From: CAZCPB01 sp044223975
Lineage (GTDB): Bacteria > Planctomycetota > Phycisphaerae > Phycisphaerales > UBA1924
Assembly (NCBI GenBank): GCA_044223975.1
Contig: JBGALI010000035.1
Location: 1-22,075, forward strand
Length of the DNA stretch: 22,075 nucleotides
Direction: 5' to 3'
The translations under genes were made by a program, and so were the position numbers. The notes below the pieces were generated by a model. The model saw only the letters and a list, made by a program, of their open reading frames with translations, was not told where the DNA came from and searched no databases. Positions 13,975 to 20,951 of the stretch are shown here, piece by piece; position 1 is the stretch's first letter, and each line of letters begins with the position of its first letter.

Positions 13975-14529
13975 TCACCCCTCGTGCGCCCTCCCGACCT
14001 CGTCAAGCCATCTCCGTCTCGATTCGACGTCGATCTCGCCGCTGCGCGTCATGAGCCCCGCGGCTTTGGAAACTTCTTCGTTGGCCGCCGCGGCATGGCG
14101 GTCGGACCATGTGCGCACGAGCCGCTCGACCTCGTCGAGCGCGGCGCGGGCCGCGTCGATCCACTCGCGCCGGCGCGCCGGGGGGAGGGCGGCAAGGAAC
14201 CGGGCCCGCGAGCGAATCGGGTCGTGCGCGACCGTGACGGCCTCGGGCCCCAGGGGCGGGCCGATCCACGCCCGCAGCGCGTTCAGGCCCTTGGGGGTGA
14301 TGCGGTACTCCCGCCGCTTCCGCTTGCCGTCGCGCTCGGCGTGGGAGGAGAGCAGGCCCGCCCGCTCCAGCCGCCGCATCAGGGGGTAGATCGCTCCCGC
14401 GCTGCCGCTCCACTGGGTGGAGGGCGACTCCTGCATGTGCCGCCGGATCTCGTACGGGCTGGCCGGGCCCAGCTGCCACGCCAGGCCCAGGACGAAGCAC
14501 TCCAGTTCGCTGCGGCGGCGTGCGGGCAT
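13975..14529 (-). CDS. PadR-family transcriptional regulator
   Basis: A 184-aa PadR-type repressor. The N-terminal winged helix (about 8-85) shows the family pattern: LECFVLGLAWQLGPASPYEI, then GAIYPLMRRLERAGLL (helix 3 region) and the wing KRRREYRITPKGLNAL-like segment (residues 69-85, ending in KGLNAL). The C-terminal half (95-184) is helical and charged, as in long PadR proteins that dimerise through a C-terminal coiled coil. PadR proteins usually repress their own gene and a divergent or adjacent gene until a ligand binds. Start: ATG at 14,527-14,529 with AGAGGAGG ten bases upstream. The same frame is open to 15,369, but that extension is antisense to the S41 gene. The divergent S41 peptidase gene and the palindrome between them are the likely targets. 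Confidence 0.92.
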   Translation of the reverse strand: MPARRRSELECFVLGLAWQLGPASPYEIRRHMQESPSTQWSGSAGAIYPLMRRLERAGLLSSHAERDGKRKRREYRITPKGLNALRAWIGPPLGPEAVTVAHDPIRSRARFLAALPPARRREWIDAARAALDEVERLVRTWSDRHAAAANEEVSKAAGLMTRSGEIDVESRRRWLDEVGRAHEG

Positions 14530-14585
14530 GGGATCGGGGCCTCCTCTGGCCTCAGAGTAGCGAAATGGTGATTCGGGCGCGACGG

Positions 14586-14616
14586 GTGAAACCGCGGGGC
14601 GCATCTTCGGTACAAT
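14586..14616 (+). promoter_or_regulatory. Candidate promoter of the S41 peptidase gene
   Basis: TACAAT at 14,611-14,616 matches five of six -10 positions. GTGAAA at 14,586-14,591 is a possible -35 box with a long 19-base spacer. On the minus strand TATAGT (14,634-14,629) matches five of six positions and could serve padR. Both -10 boxes touch the 19-bp palindrome. Confidence 0.5.
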
Positions 14617-14633
14617 AGTACGAATCGTACTAT
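14615..14633. promoter_or_regulatory. 19-bp palindromic operator, probable PadR site
   Basis: ATAGTACGAATCGTACTAT is a perfect inverted repeat with 9-base arms around one central A. It lies in the AT-rich part of the padR-S41 divergent gap. It starts inside the plus-strand -10 box and covers the expected transcript start, so a bound dimer would block both promoters. The size and symmetry suit a PadR dimer; binding itself is inferred. Confidence 0.65.
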
Positions 14634-14680
14634 ATCGCCGGCGAGCGGAGCCCGGCGGCAACTCAGAGAGGACCTTGGCC

Positions 14681-16099
14681 ATGAAGCGTGAGCGACTGTC
14701 TTCCACCGACTTGGATCGCGCCCTGCACGCACGCGGCCGCCACGGCTCCGCGGCGGGCCGGCTGGTGCTGGGTGCGGTGCTGGGCACCCTCAGCGTTGTG
14801 GCGGTGCTCGCGGTCCCCGCGTGGGGCCGGGACCGCGAGCCCCCGGCGCTGGCGCTCCCCGAGTCCCCCTCGGGCGCCTGCATCAAGGCGTACTTTGCCG
14901 CGATGTCCGACGGGTCGGCGGAGGCCGTCAAGAAGTTCGAGAGCGCGTGGGCATCCAAGACGCGCCTGGGACGGGCGACGATGGACGAGCGCGTGTCGCG
15001 CGTTGCCGAGCTGCGCGAGCAGTGGGGGCGGCTCACGCCCGAGCGCGTGATCGATTCTTCCGATGGGTCGCTCACGCTCCAGGTGAACTCCGAGAAGAAC
15101 GGGCTCATGCAGTTTGAGTTCCAGTTCGACGCGGCGGACAAAGCCAAGCTGGACGCAATCGTGATCGCGTCCGGCCCGGGCGTGACGGAAACCCTGCCGC
15201 TGACCGCCGCGGCACGCGCGGAGGTGGTGGCCGGGGCCGCCAAGGCGCTGCGCGAGGGGTACGTGTACCCGGAGGTTGCCGAGCGGATGGCGTCGGGCAT
15301 CGAGGACAAGCTCAAGAGCGGCGCGTACGACAAGGTCACCAGCGAGATGGGGCTGGCCAAGGCGGTCACGGACGATCTGCGGGCGGTCAGTCACGACAAG
15401 CACCTGGGGGTGGGCGTCGCGCCCAAGGACGGCAGCGGCGCGCACGCGGGGATGCCGCCTGCGAGCGAGATGCGCCGCGAGAACTACGCGTTCCGCAAGG
15501 TCGAGGTGCTGCCGGGGAACATCGGCTACCTCAAGTTTGACCTGTTCATGGACGAGGACGAGGCCAAGAAGACCGGCGCGGCGGCGCTCGCGTTTCTGTC
15601 CAACTGCGATGCGCTGATCTTCGACCTGCGCTCCAACGGCGGCGGGAGCCCGGAGATGATCCGGTTCCTCACGAGCTACCTGTTCGACGGGCCGACGCAC
15701 CTCAACGACATGGTCGATCGCGACGGCAAGGTGGTCGAGGAATTCTGGACGGTGTCGGAAATTCCCGGGAAGCACTTTGCCCAGGACCTGCCGGTGTACG
15801 TGCTCACGAGCAGCCGGACGTTCTCGGGGGCCGAGGAGTTTTCGTACAACCTCAAGAACCTGAAGCGCGCGACGATCGTGGGCGAGACGACGGGGGGCGG
15901 GGCGCACCCGGTGCGTGGCGAGCGGATCAACGACCGGTTCATGATCCGCGTGCCGTACATGCGGGCGCAGAACCCGATCAGCAAGACCAACTGGGAAGGC
16001 ACGGGGGTCGAACCTGACGTGAAGACGCCTGCCGCGGAGGCGCTGGAGAAGGCGCAGACGCTGGCGAAGGAGGCGGTCGAGAAGCGCGGCAAGAAGTAA
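14681..16099 (+). CDS. Secreted or membrane-anchored S41 family peptidase
   Basis: A 472-aa protein with an N-terminal hydrophobic segment (about 27-48) that is a signal peptide or anchor. Next comes an alpha/beta domain (65-165) resembling small DUF3887-type domains, then an S41 (tail-specific protease, IRBP/TSPc) domain at about 175-450. Visible S41 marks are FDLRSNGGGSPEMI (314-327), SSRTFSGAEEFSY with nucleophile Ser382, and GETTGGGAHP (401-410), as in the S41B subfamily. No PDZ domain is evident, as in other IRBP-like members. The enzyme should cut peptides or protein tails outside the cytoplasm; the substrate is unknown. Start: ATG at 14,681 with AGAGAGGA eight bases upstream; an in-frame TTG two codons earlier is rejected. 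It is followed by a strong terminator, so it forms a single-gene unit probably repressed by the divergent PadR protein. Confidence 0.88.
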   Translation: MKRERLSSTDLDRALHARGRHGSAAGRLVLGAVLGTLSVVAVLAVPAWGRDREPPALALPESPSGACIKAYFAAMSDGSAEAVKKFESAWASKTRLGRATMDERVSRVAELREQWGRLTPERVIDSSDGSLTLQVNSEKNGLMQFEFQFDAADKAKLDAIVIASGPGVTETLPLTAAARAEVVAGAAKALREGYVYPEVAERMASGIEDKLKSGAYDKVTSEMGLAKAVTDDLRAVSHDKHLGVGVAPKDGSGAHAGMPPASEMRRENYAFRKVEVLPGNIGYLKFDLFMDEDEAKKTGAAALAFLSNCDALIFDLRSNGGGSPEMIRFLTSYLFDGPTHLNDMVDRDGKVVEEFWTVSEIPGKHFAQDLPVYVLTSSRTFSGAEEFSYNLKNLKRATIVGETTGGGAHPVRGERINDRFMIRVPYMRAQNPISKTNWEGTGVEPDVKTPAAEALEKAQTLAKEAVEKRGKK

Positions 16100-16124
16100 G
16101 CGCGAGAGAGCAGACCAAGCGGGG

Positions 16125-16167
16125 GGCGCCGCGGGCTGAATGGTTCAGTCCGCGGCGTCTCTGTTTT
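16125..16167 (+). terminator. Strong intrinsic terminator after the S41 peptidase gene
   Basis: A 16-bp stem (16,125-16,140 with 16,144-16,159, two G-T pairs) closes a TGG triloop and is followed by TCTGTTTTT. It begins 25 bases after the stop codon. It is the best rho-independent terminator in the window. Confidence 0.85.
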
Positions 16168-16173
16168 TGGGGG

Positions 16174-16237
16174 AGGTGTCGAGGTGTCGAGGTGATGAGG
16201 TGATGAGGGGATGAGGGGATGAGGGGATGAGGGGATG
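16174..16237. repeat. Octamer tandem repeat
   Basis: Eight 8-base units run head to tail: AGGTGTCG twice, AGGTGATG twice, then AGGGGATG four times. The units change stepwise, as expected from slipped-strand expansion. The reverse strand would encode a Ser/Pro/His repeat, but no gene uses it. Confidence 0.95.
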
Positions 16238-16257
16238 GGGAGGTAGGAGCTGAGCGG

Positions 16258-16290
16258 CACGACTCTGGCGGGGGAACCGCCGGAATCGTG
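16258..16290. repeat. Pentaloop hairpin, family copy A
   Basis: CACGACTCTGGCGG (16,258-16,271) folds on CCGCCGGAATCGTG (16,277-16,290) with loop GGGAA. One mismatch and one G-T pair occur in the 14-bp stem. The outer CACGACTCT is shared with two hairpins near 20,000. No T-tract follows, so it is not an obvious terminator. Confidence 0.75.
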
Positions 16291-16467
16291 GGACGGGGAT
16301 GGGGAAGCGGTGATCGGGGACGGGGTATGAAAATCCGCGAATCTGGCTGCAACCATGGGGAAACGAGGCGGTAGGAGGGGGTGAGGGCGTTCGCCCGGAG
16401 GGGGTGCGGGGGCCGCGGGGTTGCCTGCCGCGGGATAGTCGCTGGGGGGTTGGGTGTGGACCAAGTC

Positions 16468-16473
16468 GGGAGG
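16468..16473 (+). promoter_or_regulatory. Shine-Dalgarno that fixes the prepilin-like start
   Basis: GGGAGG lies six bases before the ATG at 16,480. It supports this start over an upstream in-frame ATG-free extension reaching a GTG at 16,381, and the chosen start leaves a proper short prepilin leader. Confidence 0.75.
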
Positions 16474-16479
16474 CTTCCG

Positions 16480-17364
16480 ATGCGCCGTGCATTTACGCTG
16501 ATCGAAACGCTGGTGGTGATTTCGATCATCGGGACGCTTATGGCGATCATGCTGCCGGTGCTGGAGCGGTCGCGGCGGCAGGCGCAGGACGTGACGGGGT
16601 TTGTAAACCTCGGGGTGCTATCGCAGACCATGAGCGGGTACGTGACGGACCACAAGGATGCGTACCTTGCCCCGTTCCGGCGGACGTGGCCGCAACATGG
16701 GCCGTACAAGGGGATGACGTGGACCATGGCGTGCTCCGAAGCCGACCCGGTCACGATGCGGTGGGACTTTGCACGCCCCCGGTACGCCGAGCTGAACACC
16801 GAAGGGTTCTCAAAGGTGTGGTACAGCTTCCTGGCGGAGTACCGAGGCGGACGGCGAGACGATCGGGAGCAGGTCTCGCCGGCGGACCGTGACCTGGTCA
16901 TGGAGTGCCGCGAGAAGTCGGGCAAGGACCGGGTGCGCGACGGGCATGAGCTGGTGGAGACGAGCTTCTGGTACGGGTCGAAATTCTGGCTTGAGCCATC
17001 GTGGTTCAAGAGGCCCGGCGAGATCGGAAGTGTAACCGTGGGCACCCCGTGCGGGGTCGGGGGCGCGCGATCAAGCGACATCAAGGCGCCCAGCACGCTG
17101 GTCGTGCTTTGGGAGCGATCGGACTTTGTCGGCGGGAAGAAGCCGATGGCGTGGAACGATTTCAAGGCGAACACGAATGTTGCGGCCGCGGACGGGAGTT
17201 GCCTGAAGGTCCGGATGTTGACGCTGTACGACGCGATTGCCAAGCCGGAATACAAGTGGATGACCCCGCTGGAGTCGTACGCAACCGCTTCGCCGCTGGG
17301 GTTCAAGAGCTTCTTTCTGCACGGCCACTACGGCGTCCGGGGGCGCGATCTGATCACGCGGTAG
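16480..17364 (+). CDS. Prepilin-type (H-X9-DG-like) type II secretion/pilin-like protein
   Basis: A 294-aa protein with a very short leader MRRA, then FTLIETLVVISIIGTLMAIM with Glu at +5, a class III prepilin signal; cleavage would follow Ala4. After the helix the body is a globular alpha/beta domain. Near the C-terminus NTNVAAADGS (about 233-242) resembles the H-X9-DG segment common in the large planctomycete families of prepilin-like proteins, but Asn sits where the pattern often shows His. Such proteins are numerous in planctomycete genomes and most have no known role; some may form pseudopili or surface fibres. The gene lies between the S41 gene and the secreted repeat protein, 125 bases upstream of the latter. 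It is not part of the gsp cluster but probably uses the same prepilin peptidase. Confidence 0.85.
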   Translation: MRRAFTLIETLVVISIIGTLMAIMLPVLERSRRQAQDVTGFVNLGVLSQTMSGYVTDHKDAYLAPFRRTWPQHGPYKGMTWTMACSEADPVTMRWDFARPRYAELNTEGFSKVWYSFLAEYRGGRRDDREQVSPADRDLVMECREKSGKDRVRDGHELVETSFWYGSKFWLEPSWFKRPGEIGSVTVGTPCGVGGARSSDIKAPSTLVVLWERSDFVGGKKPMAWNDFKANTNVAAADGSCLKVRMLTLYDAIAKPEYKWMTPLESYATASPLGFKSFFLHGHYGVRGRDLITR

Positions 17365-17489
17365 GAAGCGGCCTGAGAGTTGTGCCCGTGCGGGCCGTGG
17401 AGCGGGAGTGGAAGTTCTGCGGAAGTCGTCGTTCGTGGAAGATGAAAGACTGAAGCGGCATGGGCCGGTGAGTGTGATGGAGCACGGGA

Positions 17490-19997
17490 ATGCTGAGGGC
17501 TGCGGCAATGAAGCTCTGTGCGTGCGTGTGCGCGGTGCTCGGAGGGGCGCGGGCGGTGGCGCAGTGCGAGCCGCACTGGTCGGATCAGTTCCCGTACCCG
17601 GACGTGCACGGGTCGGTGTACGCGGCAACCGTGTGGGATGACGGGACGGGGCCGGCGCTGTACGTGGGCGGGACGTTCTCTGCCGCGGGAAACGTGGCGG
17701 CGGTCGGGCTGGCCAAGTGGGACGGGGTCAAGTGGTCGGCGGTGGGGCCGCCGTTGTCCTCGAGTTCGTACTACTCGAATCAGGTCTCGGTGGGCGCCCT
17801 GGTGGTGCATGACGACGGGTCGGGGCCGGCGCTGTTTGTGGGCGGGAAGTTCACCAAGGCCGGGGATGTGCCCGCGACGCACCTTGCCAAGTGGGACGGC
17901 CACGCGTGGACCGGGGTGACGGGCATCGCGGACTATCAAGGACAGACGTACGAATTCCCGCCGGGAGTGGTGACGGCGCTTGCGTCCTACGACGACGGCG
18001 GAGGCGCAGGTCTGTACGTCGGTCTCAAGACGAGCATCACGGTAGTGTCGAACTCAAAGTTTGTCGCGCGATGGAAGGGCGGGGCGTGGTCGGCGCTCGG
18101 GACAGGGGTTGCGTCAACCATGTCGGCGGTGGACGCGCTGGAGACGTTCGATGACGGGAGCGGGAACGCCCTGTACATCGCGGGGAAGGGTGTCAGCTCC
18201 CAGAGCAACATCTACCGCTGGAAGGCGGGGGCGCTGACAACTCTGTCGGGCAAGGCCGGGATTGACGGGCAGGTGTGGTGCATGCGGAGTTTCGACGACG
18301 GCTCGGGGCCCGCGCTCTATGTTGGAGGTTGGTTCTCGCGGGCGACTTTGCCCTCGGGCGTGAGTTCCTTCGACGCGAACGACATCGTGCGCTGGAAGTC
18401 GACCGGGTGGAGCAACGTCGGGCCTTCGTATTCGCTGCTGCCCAAGTCCCCTGACGGTTACTACGGGCAGGGCGTAATGGCGATCCAGAGCTTTGAGATC
18501 GAGGGAGCCCGAAAGCTGGCGATCGGTGGCAGTTTCTACGGCTCAAGTTCGCTGCCCGGGGTGTTGAACATTGCGGCGTGGAACGGAACGACGTTCGAGA
18601 CTGTCGGCGCGGACTACTCGTGTGGATCTGTCGCCGCGCTCGCGGAATACGGCGAGGGTCCCGGCCGTTCGCTCGTGGTCGGCGCGGGGCTGCAGAAGGG
18701 CGCGGTCGCGTTCACGGATTTCATTTCGCAATGGAACGGCGCGGCGTGGTCGTCCATTCAAGGGACCTATCGCAACGGTGCTCGGAGTGTTGTCGCGGCG
18801 ATGGCCGTGGCGGACGTTGGGGATGGGCCGGGAGTCATCGTGACGTCCGGCGATGTGGGTGTGGCCGGAGCAACCCTTGCGCGCTGGGATGGCGCGGCGT
18901 GGTCACCGCAGCCGGAAGTTCCGCAGTTCGGGCCGCTGAAGCGGGTCGTGGTGGATGGGCGTTCACTGGTGCTCAGGCTGTGCATCTGGGATCGGGCCAA
19001 GCCGGAAACCAATGCCGTGTGGGCGTTTGAGAACGGCTCGTGGTCGATCCCGGACGGGGGGATCAAGGACACGCCGAGCGTGCAGGGCGCGCTGGCGGAG
19101 GCCGCGGAGCAGTACGGCGATGATGTGGTGGTAACGGGGCGGTTTCACATCGCCGGCGGCAAGTCGGTGAACAACGGGGCGCGGTGGGATGGGCACGAGT
19201 GGTGGGCGCTCGGGGATGGAGTGGTCTATGCGAGCGGGGCGCTCGTGGATGTGACGTGCGCCAAGTCGATGCTGACGGCGAGCGGCGAGGTGTTGTACGT
19301 GGGTGGCAAGTTTGACCGGGCGGGCGGAATCCCGGTGCTGAACATTGCCGCGTGGGACGGGGAGAACTGGCACGCCGTGCCGACGGGGGGCGTGACGGCG
19401 ACGACGGTGAACGCGCTGGAAGTGTTCGACGACGGATTGGGGCCGAAGCTCTACGCGGCGGGGCGCTTTACCGATGGCGGCGGGAAGGTCGGGGCGCTGG
19501 CACGGCTTGATGATGCGGGGTGGACGATCGTTTCAGATCCGGGGACGGGGTACACCTTGCGCGTGTTCGATGATGGGAATGGAGCCCAGCTGTACATGGG
19601 CTGGGCGTTTGGGTCCATGAACGGCGACGCCCGCACGGCGGGGCTGGCGCGGTGGGACGGGGTGACGTGGACGGATGTGGGCGGCGGGCTCGGGGAGGGC
19701 GGACCGAGCGTTCGGACGATCGTTGCCGCGGATGTCGGGGATGGGCCGTCGCTGTTCGTCGGAGGAAGCTTCCTGACGGCGGGCGGGATCTCTTCGGGCA
19801 ATTTTGGGCAGTGGAATCCGTGCCGCGAGAGGTGCTACGCGGATTACGACGGGGACAGCCTGGTGAACGGCGTGGACTTCAATGAGTTCGTGGCGGACTT
19901 TGTCGCGGGCGCGGCGGCGGCGGACATCGATCACAACGGGTTTGTGAACGGGGATGACTTTGACTCGTTCGTGGCGGCGTTCGCGGCGGGGTGTTGA
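17490..19997 (+). CDS. Large secreted repeat protein with C-terminal dockerin-like domain
   Basis: An 835-aa protein. The N-terminus (MLRAAAMKLCACVCAVLGG to about residue 25, ending ARAVAQ) looks like a signal peptide. The body holds about 13 imperfect repeats of some 50-65 residues with the pattern DDGxGPALYVGGxF, then LAKWDGxxWxxVG. That is typical of beta-propeller or kelch-like blades; the exact fold is inferred. The last 54 residues (782-835) carry two EF-hand-like loops, DYDGDSLVNGVDF and DIDHNGFVNGDDF, as in dockerin type I-like modules, and the chain ends in Gly-Cys. Planctomycetes of the Phycisphaerae often place such loops plus a terminal Cys on exported proteins. Start: ATG 17,490 has GGAG seven bases upstream; ATG at 17,508 is an alternative. 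It is a possible substrate of the window's secretion system, without direct proof. Confidence 0.85.
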   Translation: MLRAAAMKLCACVCAVLGGARAVAQCEPHWSDQFPYPDVHGSVYAATVWDDGTGPALYVGGTFSAAGNVAAVGLAKWDGVKWSAVGPPLSSSSYYSNQVSVGALVVHDDGSGPALFVGGKFTKAGDVPATHLAKWDGHAWTGVTGIADYQGQTYEFPPGVVTALASYDDGGGAGLYVGLKTSITVVSNSKFVARWKGGAWSALGTGVASTMSAVDALETFDDGSGNALYIAGKGVSSQSNIYRWKAGALTTLSGKAGIDGQVWCMRSFDDGSGPALYVGGWFSRATLPSGVSSFDANDIVRWKSTGWSNVGPSYSLLPKSPDGYYGQGVMAIQSFEIEGARKLAIGGSFYGSSSLPGVLNIAAWNGTTFETVGADYSCGSVAALAEYGEGPGRSLVVGAGLQKGAVAFTDFISQWNGAAWSSIQGTYRNGARSVVAAMAVADVGDGPGVIVTSGDVGVAGATLARWDGAAWSPQPEVPQFGPLKRVVVDGRSLVLRLCIWDRAKPETNAVWAFENGSWSIPDGGIKDTPSVQGALAEAAEQYGDDVVVTGRFHIAGGKSVNNGARWDGHEWWALGDGVVYASGALVDVTCAKSMLTASGEVLYVGGKFDRAGGIPVLNIAAWDGENWHAVPTGGVTATTVNALEVFDDGLGPKLYAAGRFTDGGGKVGALARLDDAGWTIVSDPGTGYTLRVFDDGNGAQLYMGWAFGSMNGDARTAGLARWDGVTWTDVGGGLGEGGPSVRTIVAADVGDGPSLFVGGSFLTAGGISSGNFGQWNPCRERCYADYDGDSLVNGVDFNEFVADFVAGAAAADIDHNGFVNGDDFDSFVAAFAAGC

Positions 19998-20012
19998 GGG
20001 GGGAGTTCGTGC

Positions 20013-20043
20013 CACGACTGTCCGGTTTCTCCGGACAGTCGTG
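20013..20043. repeat. Pentaloop hairpin, family copy B
   Basis: CACGACTGTCCGG (20,013-20,025) pairs perfectly with CCGGACAGTCGTG (20,031-20,043) over loop TTTCT. It starts 16 bases after the stop of the repeat protein, but has no T-tract. The foot CACGACT is shared with copies A and C. Confidence 0.85.
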
Positions 20044-20084
20044 CGGATGCGCGGGAGCGGGAGGACGTTGAGCGTGGTTCGGCA

Positions 20085-20111
20085 CGACTCTGGAGAGGCA
20101 CTCCAGAGTCG
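20085..20111. repeat. Pentaloop hairpin, family copy C
   Basis: CGACTCTGGAG (20,085-20,095) pairs with CTCCAGAGTCG (20,101-20,111) over loop AGGCA. Including the flanking GGCA, the left arm matches GGCACGACTCTGG of copy A base for base. It lies 41 bases beyond copy B. Confidence 0.85.
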
Positions 20112-20255
20112 CGGCACCAGGCGGACCGCTCAATGCGTTCGCGGCTCGTACGTGAACGTTGTGCGTGAGTACCGCCGCGATCGGGATCAGGTGAGCCGAC
20201 CTGCGGGGGGGCACTTGCGCGGAACGGCGCAATCTCGTAGTACGTGAACTCAGAT

Positions 20256-20361
20256 GAACCCGCCCCCGGGCGCCCCTCCCCTTGAAAGACGCGATGAGGT
20301 AGGTGGGGTAAAAGGAGAAGACGAACCCACCCCCCCGGCCCCCCTCCCTCTGGGAGGGGGG
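20256..20361. repeat. Two imperfect C-rich direct repeats, second with a hairpin
   Basis: GAACCCGCCCCCGGGCGCCC (from 20,256) and GAACCCACCCCCCCGGCCCC (from 20,323) are related direct repeats, each running on into CCTCCC. The second forms a 10-bp C/G hairpin (20,339-20,348 with 20,352-20,361, loop TCT), ending just before the stop of the minus-strand membrane protein gene. Lack of a T-tract argues against a standard terminator. Confidence 0.6.
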
Positions 20362-20367
20362 AGGCGG

Positions 20368-20925
20368 TTAGTGGTTGGCCTCGTGCGACTTGTCGTGGGG
20401 GACGAGCTCGGCGCGGGTGGTGACGAGGAAGAGGCGGCGGAGGTGGCCGGAGCCCAGGTGCAGTTGGAGCACGGTCATCACGTTGAAGGCCAGAAGCGCG
20501 CCGCCGATTCCGATGGTGTTGGCGAGGATGTGGTGGATGTCGCGGTGGTGCAGCACGTTGAGCAGGGCGGGCCAGAAGCCTCCGCTCTCGTGGCGCGACT
20601 CGAAGGCTGTTTCAAGAAGCTGCACGACGGCGACGCCGACCATGTAGAGGAGCGTGCGCAGCAGGGTGTCGACGATCACGGGGCGGGCGCGGACCCAATC
20701 GCCCAGCGGCACCTTCTCCATGATCAGCACGACCTTGGCGGCGACCAGGGCGCCGATGAGGGCGATCGATATGCCGCGGAACTCCACGCCGTACTGGGCG
20801 AGGACCAGCCTCTTCATGAACATCAAGACGAGGAAGCACGCGGCAAAGTAGAGCGTGACGAGGGCGATGGACTTGATCTCGTGGAGGGCGCGGGTGCGGA
20901 GGGGGACGTGGGCTTTGTCTTCCAT
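20368..20925 (-). CDS. Four-helix integral membrane protein of unknown function
   Basis: A 185-aa protein with four predicted membrane helices at about 18-40, 50-70, 86-107 and 130-155, and short charged ends. I do not recognise the family. Notable features are FRGISIALIGALVAAKVVLI in helix 2, a conserved-looking pair of acidic residues in VQLLETAFESRHESGG between helices 3 and 4, and a His cluster HHRDIHHILANT (126-137) at the start of helix 4. The last could bind a metal, but this is only a guess. Start: ATG at 20,923-20,925. It lies 26 bases after the LURP-one-related gene on the same strand, so the two probably share a transcript. The C-terminal 30 residues are hydrophilic and end SHEANH. 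Confidence 0.8.
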   Translation of the reverse strand: MEDKAHVPLRTRALHEIKSIALVTLYFAACFLVLMFMKRLVLAQYGVEFRGISIALIGALVAAKVVLIMEKVPLGDWVRARPVIVDTLLRTLLYMVGVAVVQLLETAFESRHESGGFWPALLNVLHHRDIHHILANTIGIGGALLAFNVMTVLQLHLGSGHLRRLFLVTTRAELVPHDKSHEANH

Positions 20926-20951
20926 GGTGTCACGAGCGCGCGGTGGCGCGG

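Larger units (their letters stand above)
16100..16479. other. Intergenic region, repeat-rich and strongly G-rich
   Basis: This 380-base gap holds a terminator (16,125-16,167), an octamer tandem repeat (16,174-16,237) and a pentaloop hairpin (16,258-16,290). From 16,291 to 16,479 I see only G-rich sequence with short hairpin-prone pieces, such as GGGCGTTCGCCC, and the ribosome site of the next gene. The plus strand is almost without C-runs here. Confidence 0.6.
19998..20367. other. Intergenic region with palindromes and C-rich repeats
   Basis: This 370-base gap separates the repeat protein from the minus-strand membrane protein gene. It contains two pentaloop hairpins (20,013-20,043 and 20,085-20,111) and two C-rich repeats (20,256-20,281 and 20,323-20,361). 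The stretch 20,112-20,255 shows nothing I can name. No T-tract follows any of the hairpins. Confidence 0.6.

Noticed and set aside
13975..15369. 464-codon minus-strand frame that includes the PadR protein
   Set aside because: The first 280 codons are antisense to the S41 peptidase and cross the promoter palindrome. The ATG at 14,529 has a strong ribosome site and starts exactly at the PadR domain.
20013..20111. Pentaloop hairpins as plain terminators of the repeat protein gene
   Set aside because: No T-tract follows either stem, and a related copy occurs at 16,258 after a separate, complete terminator.
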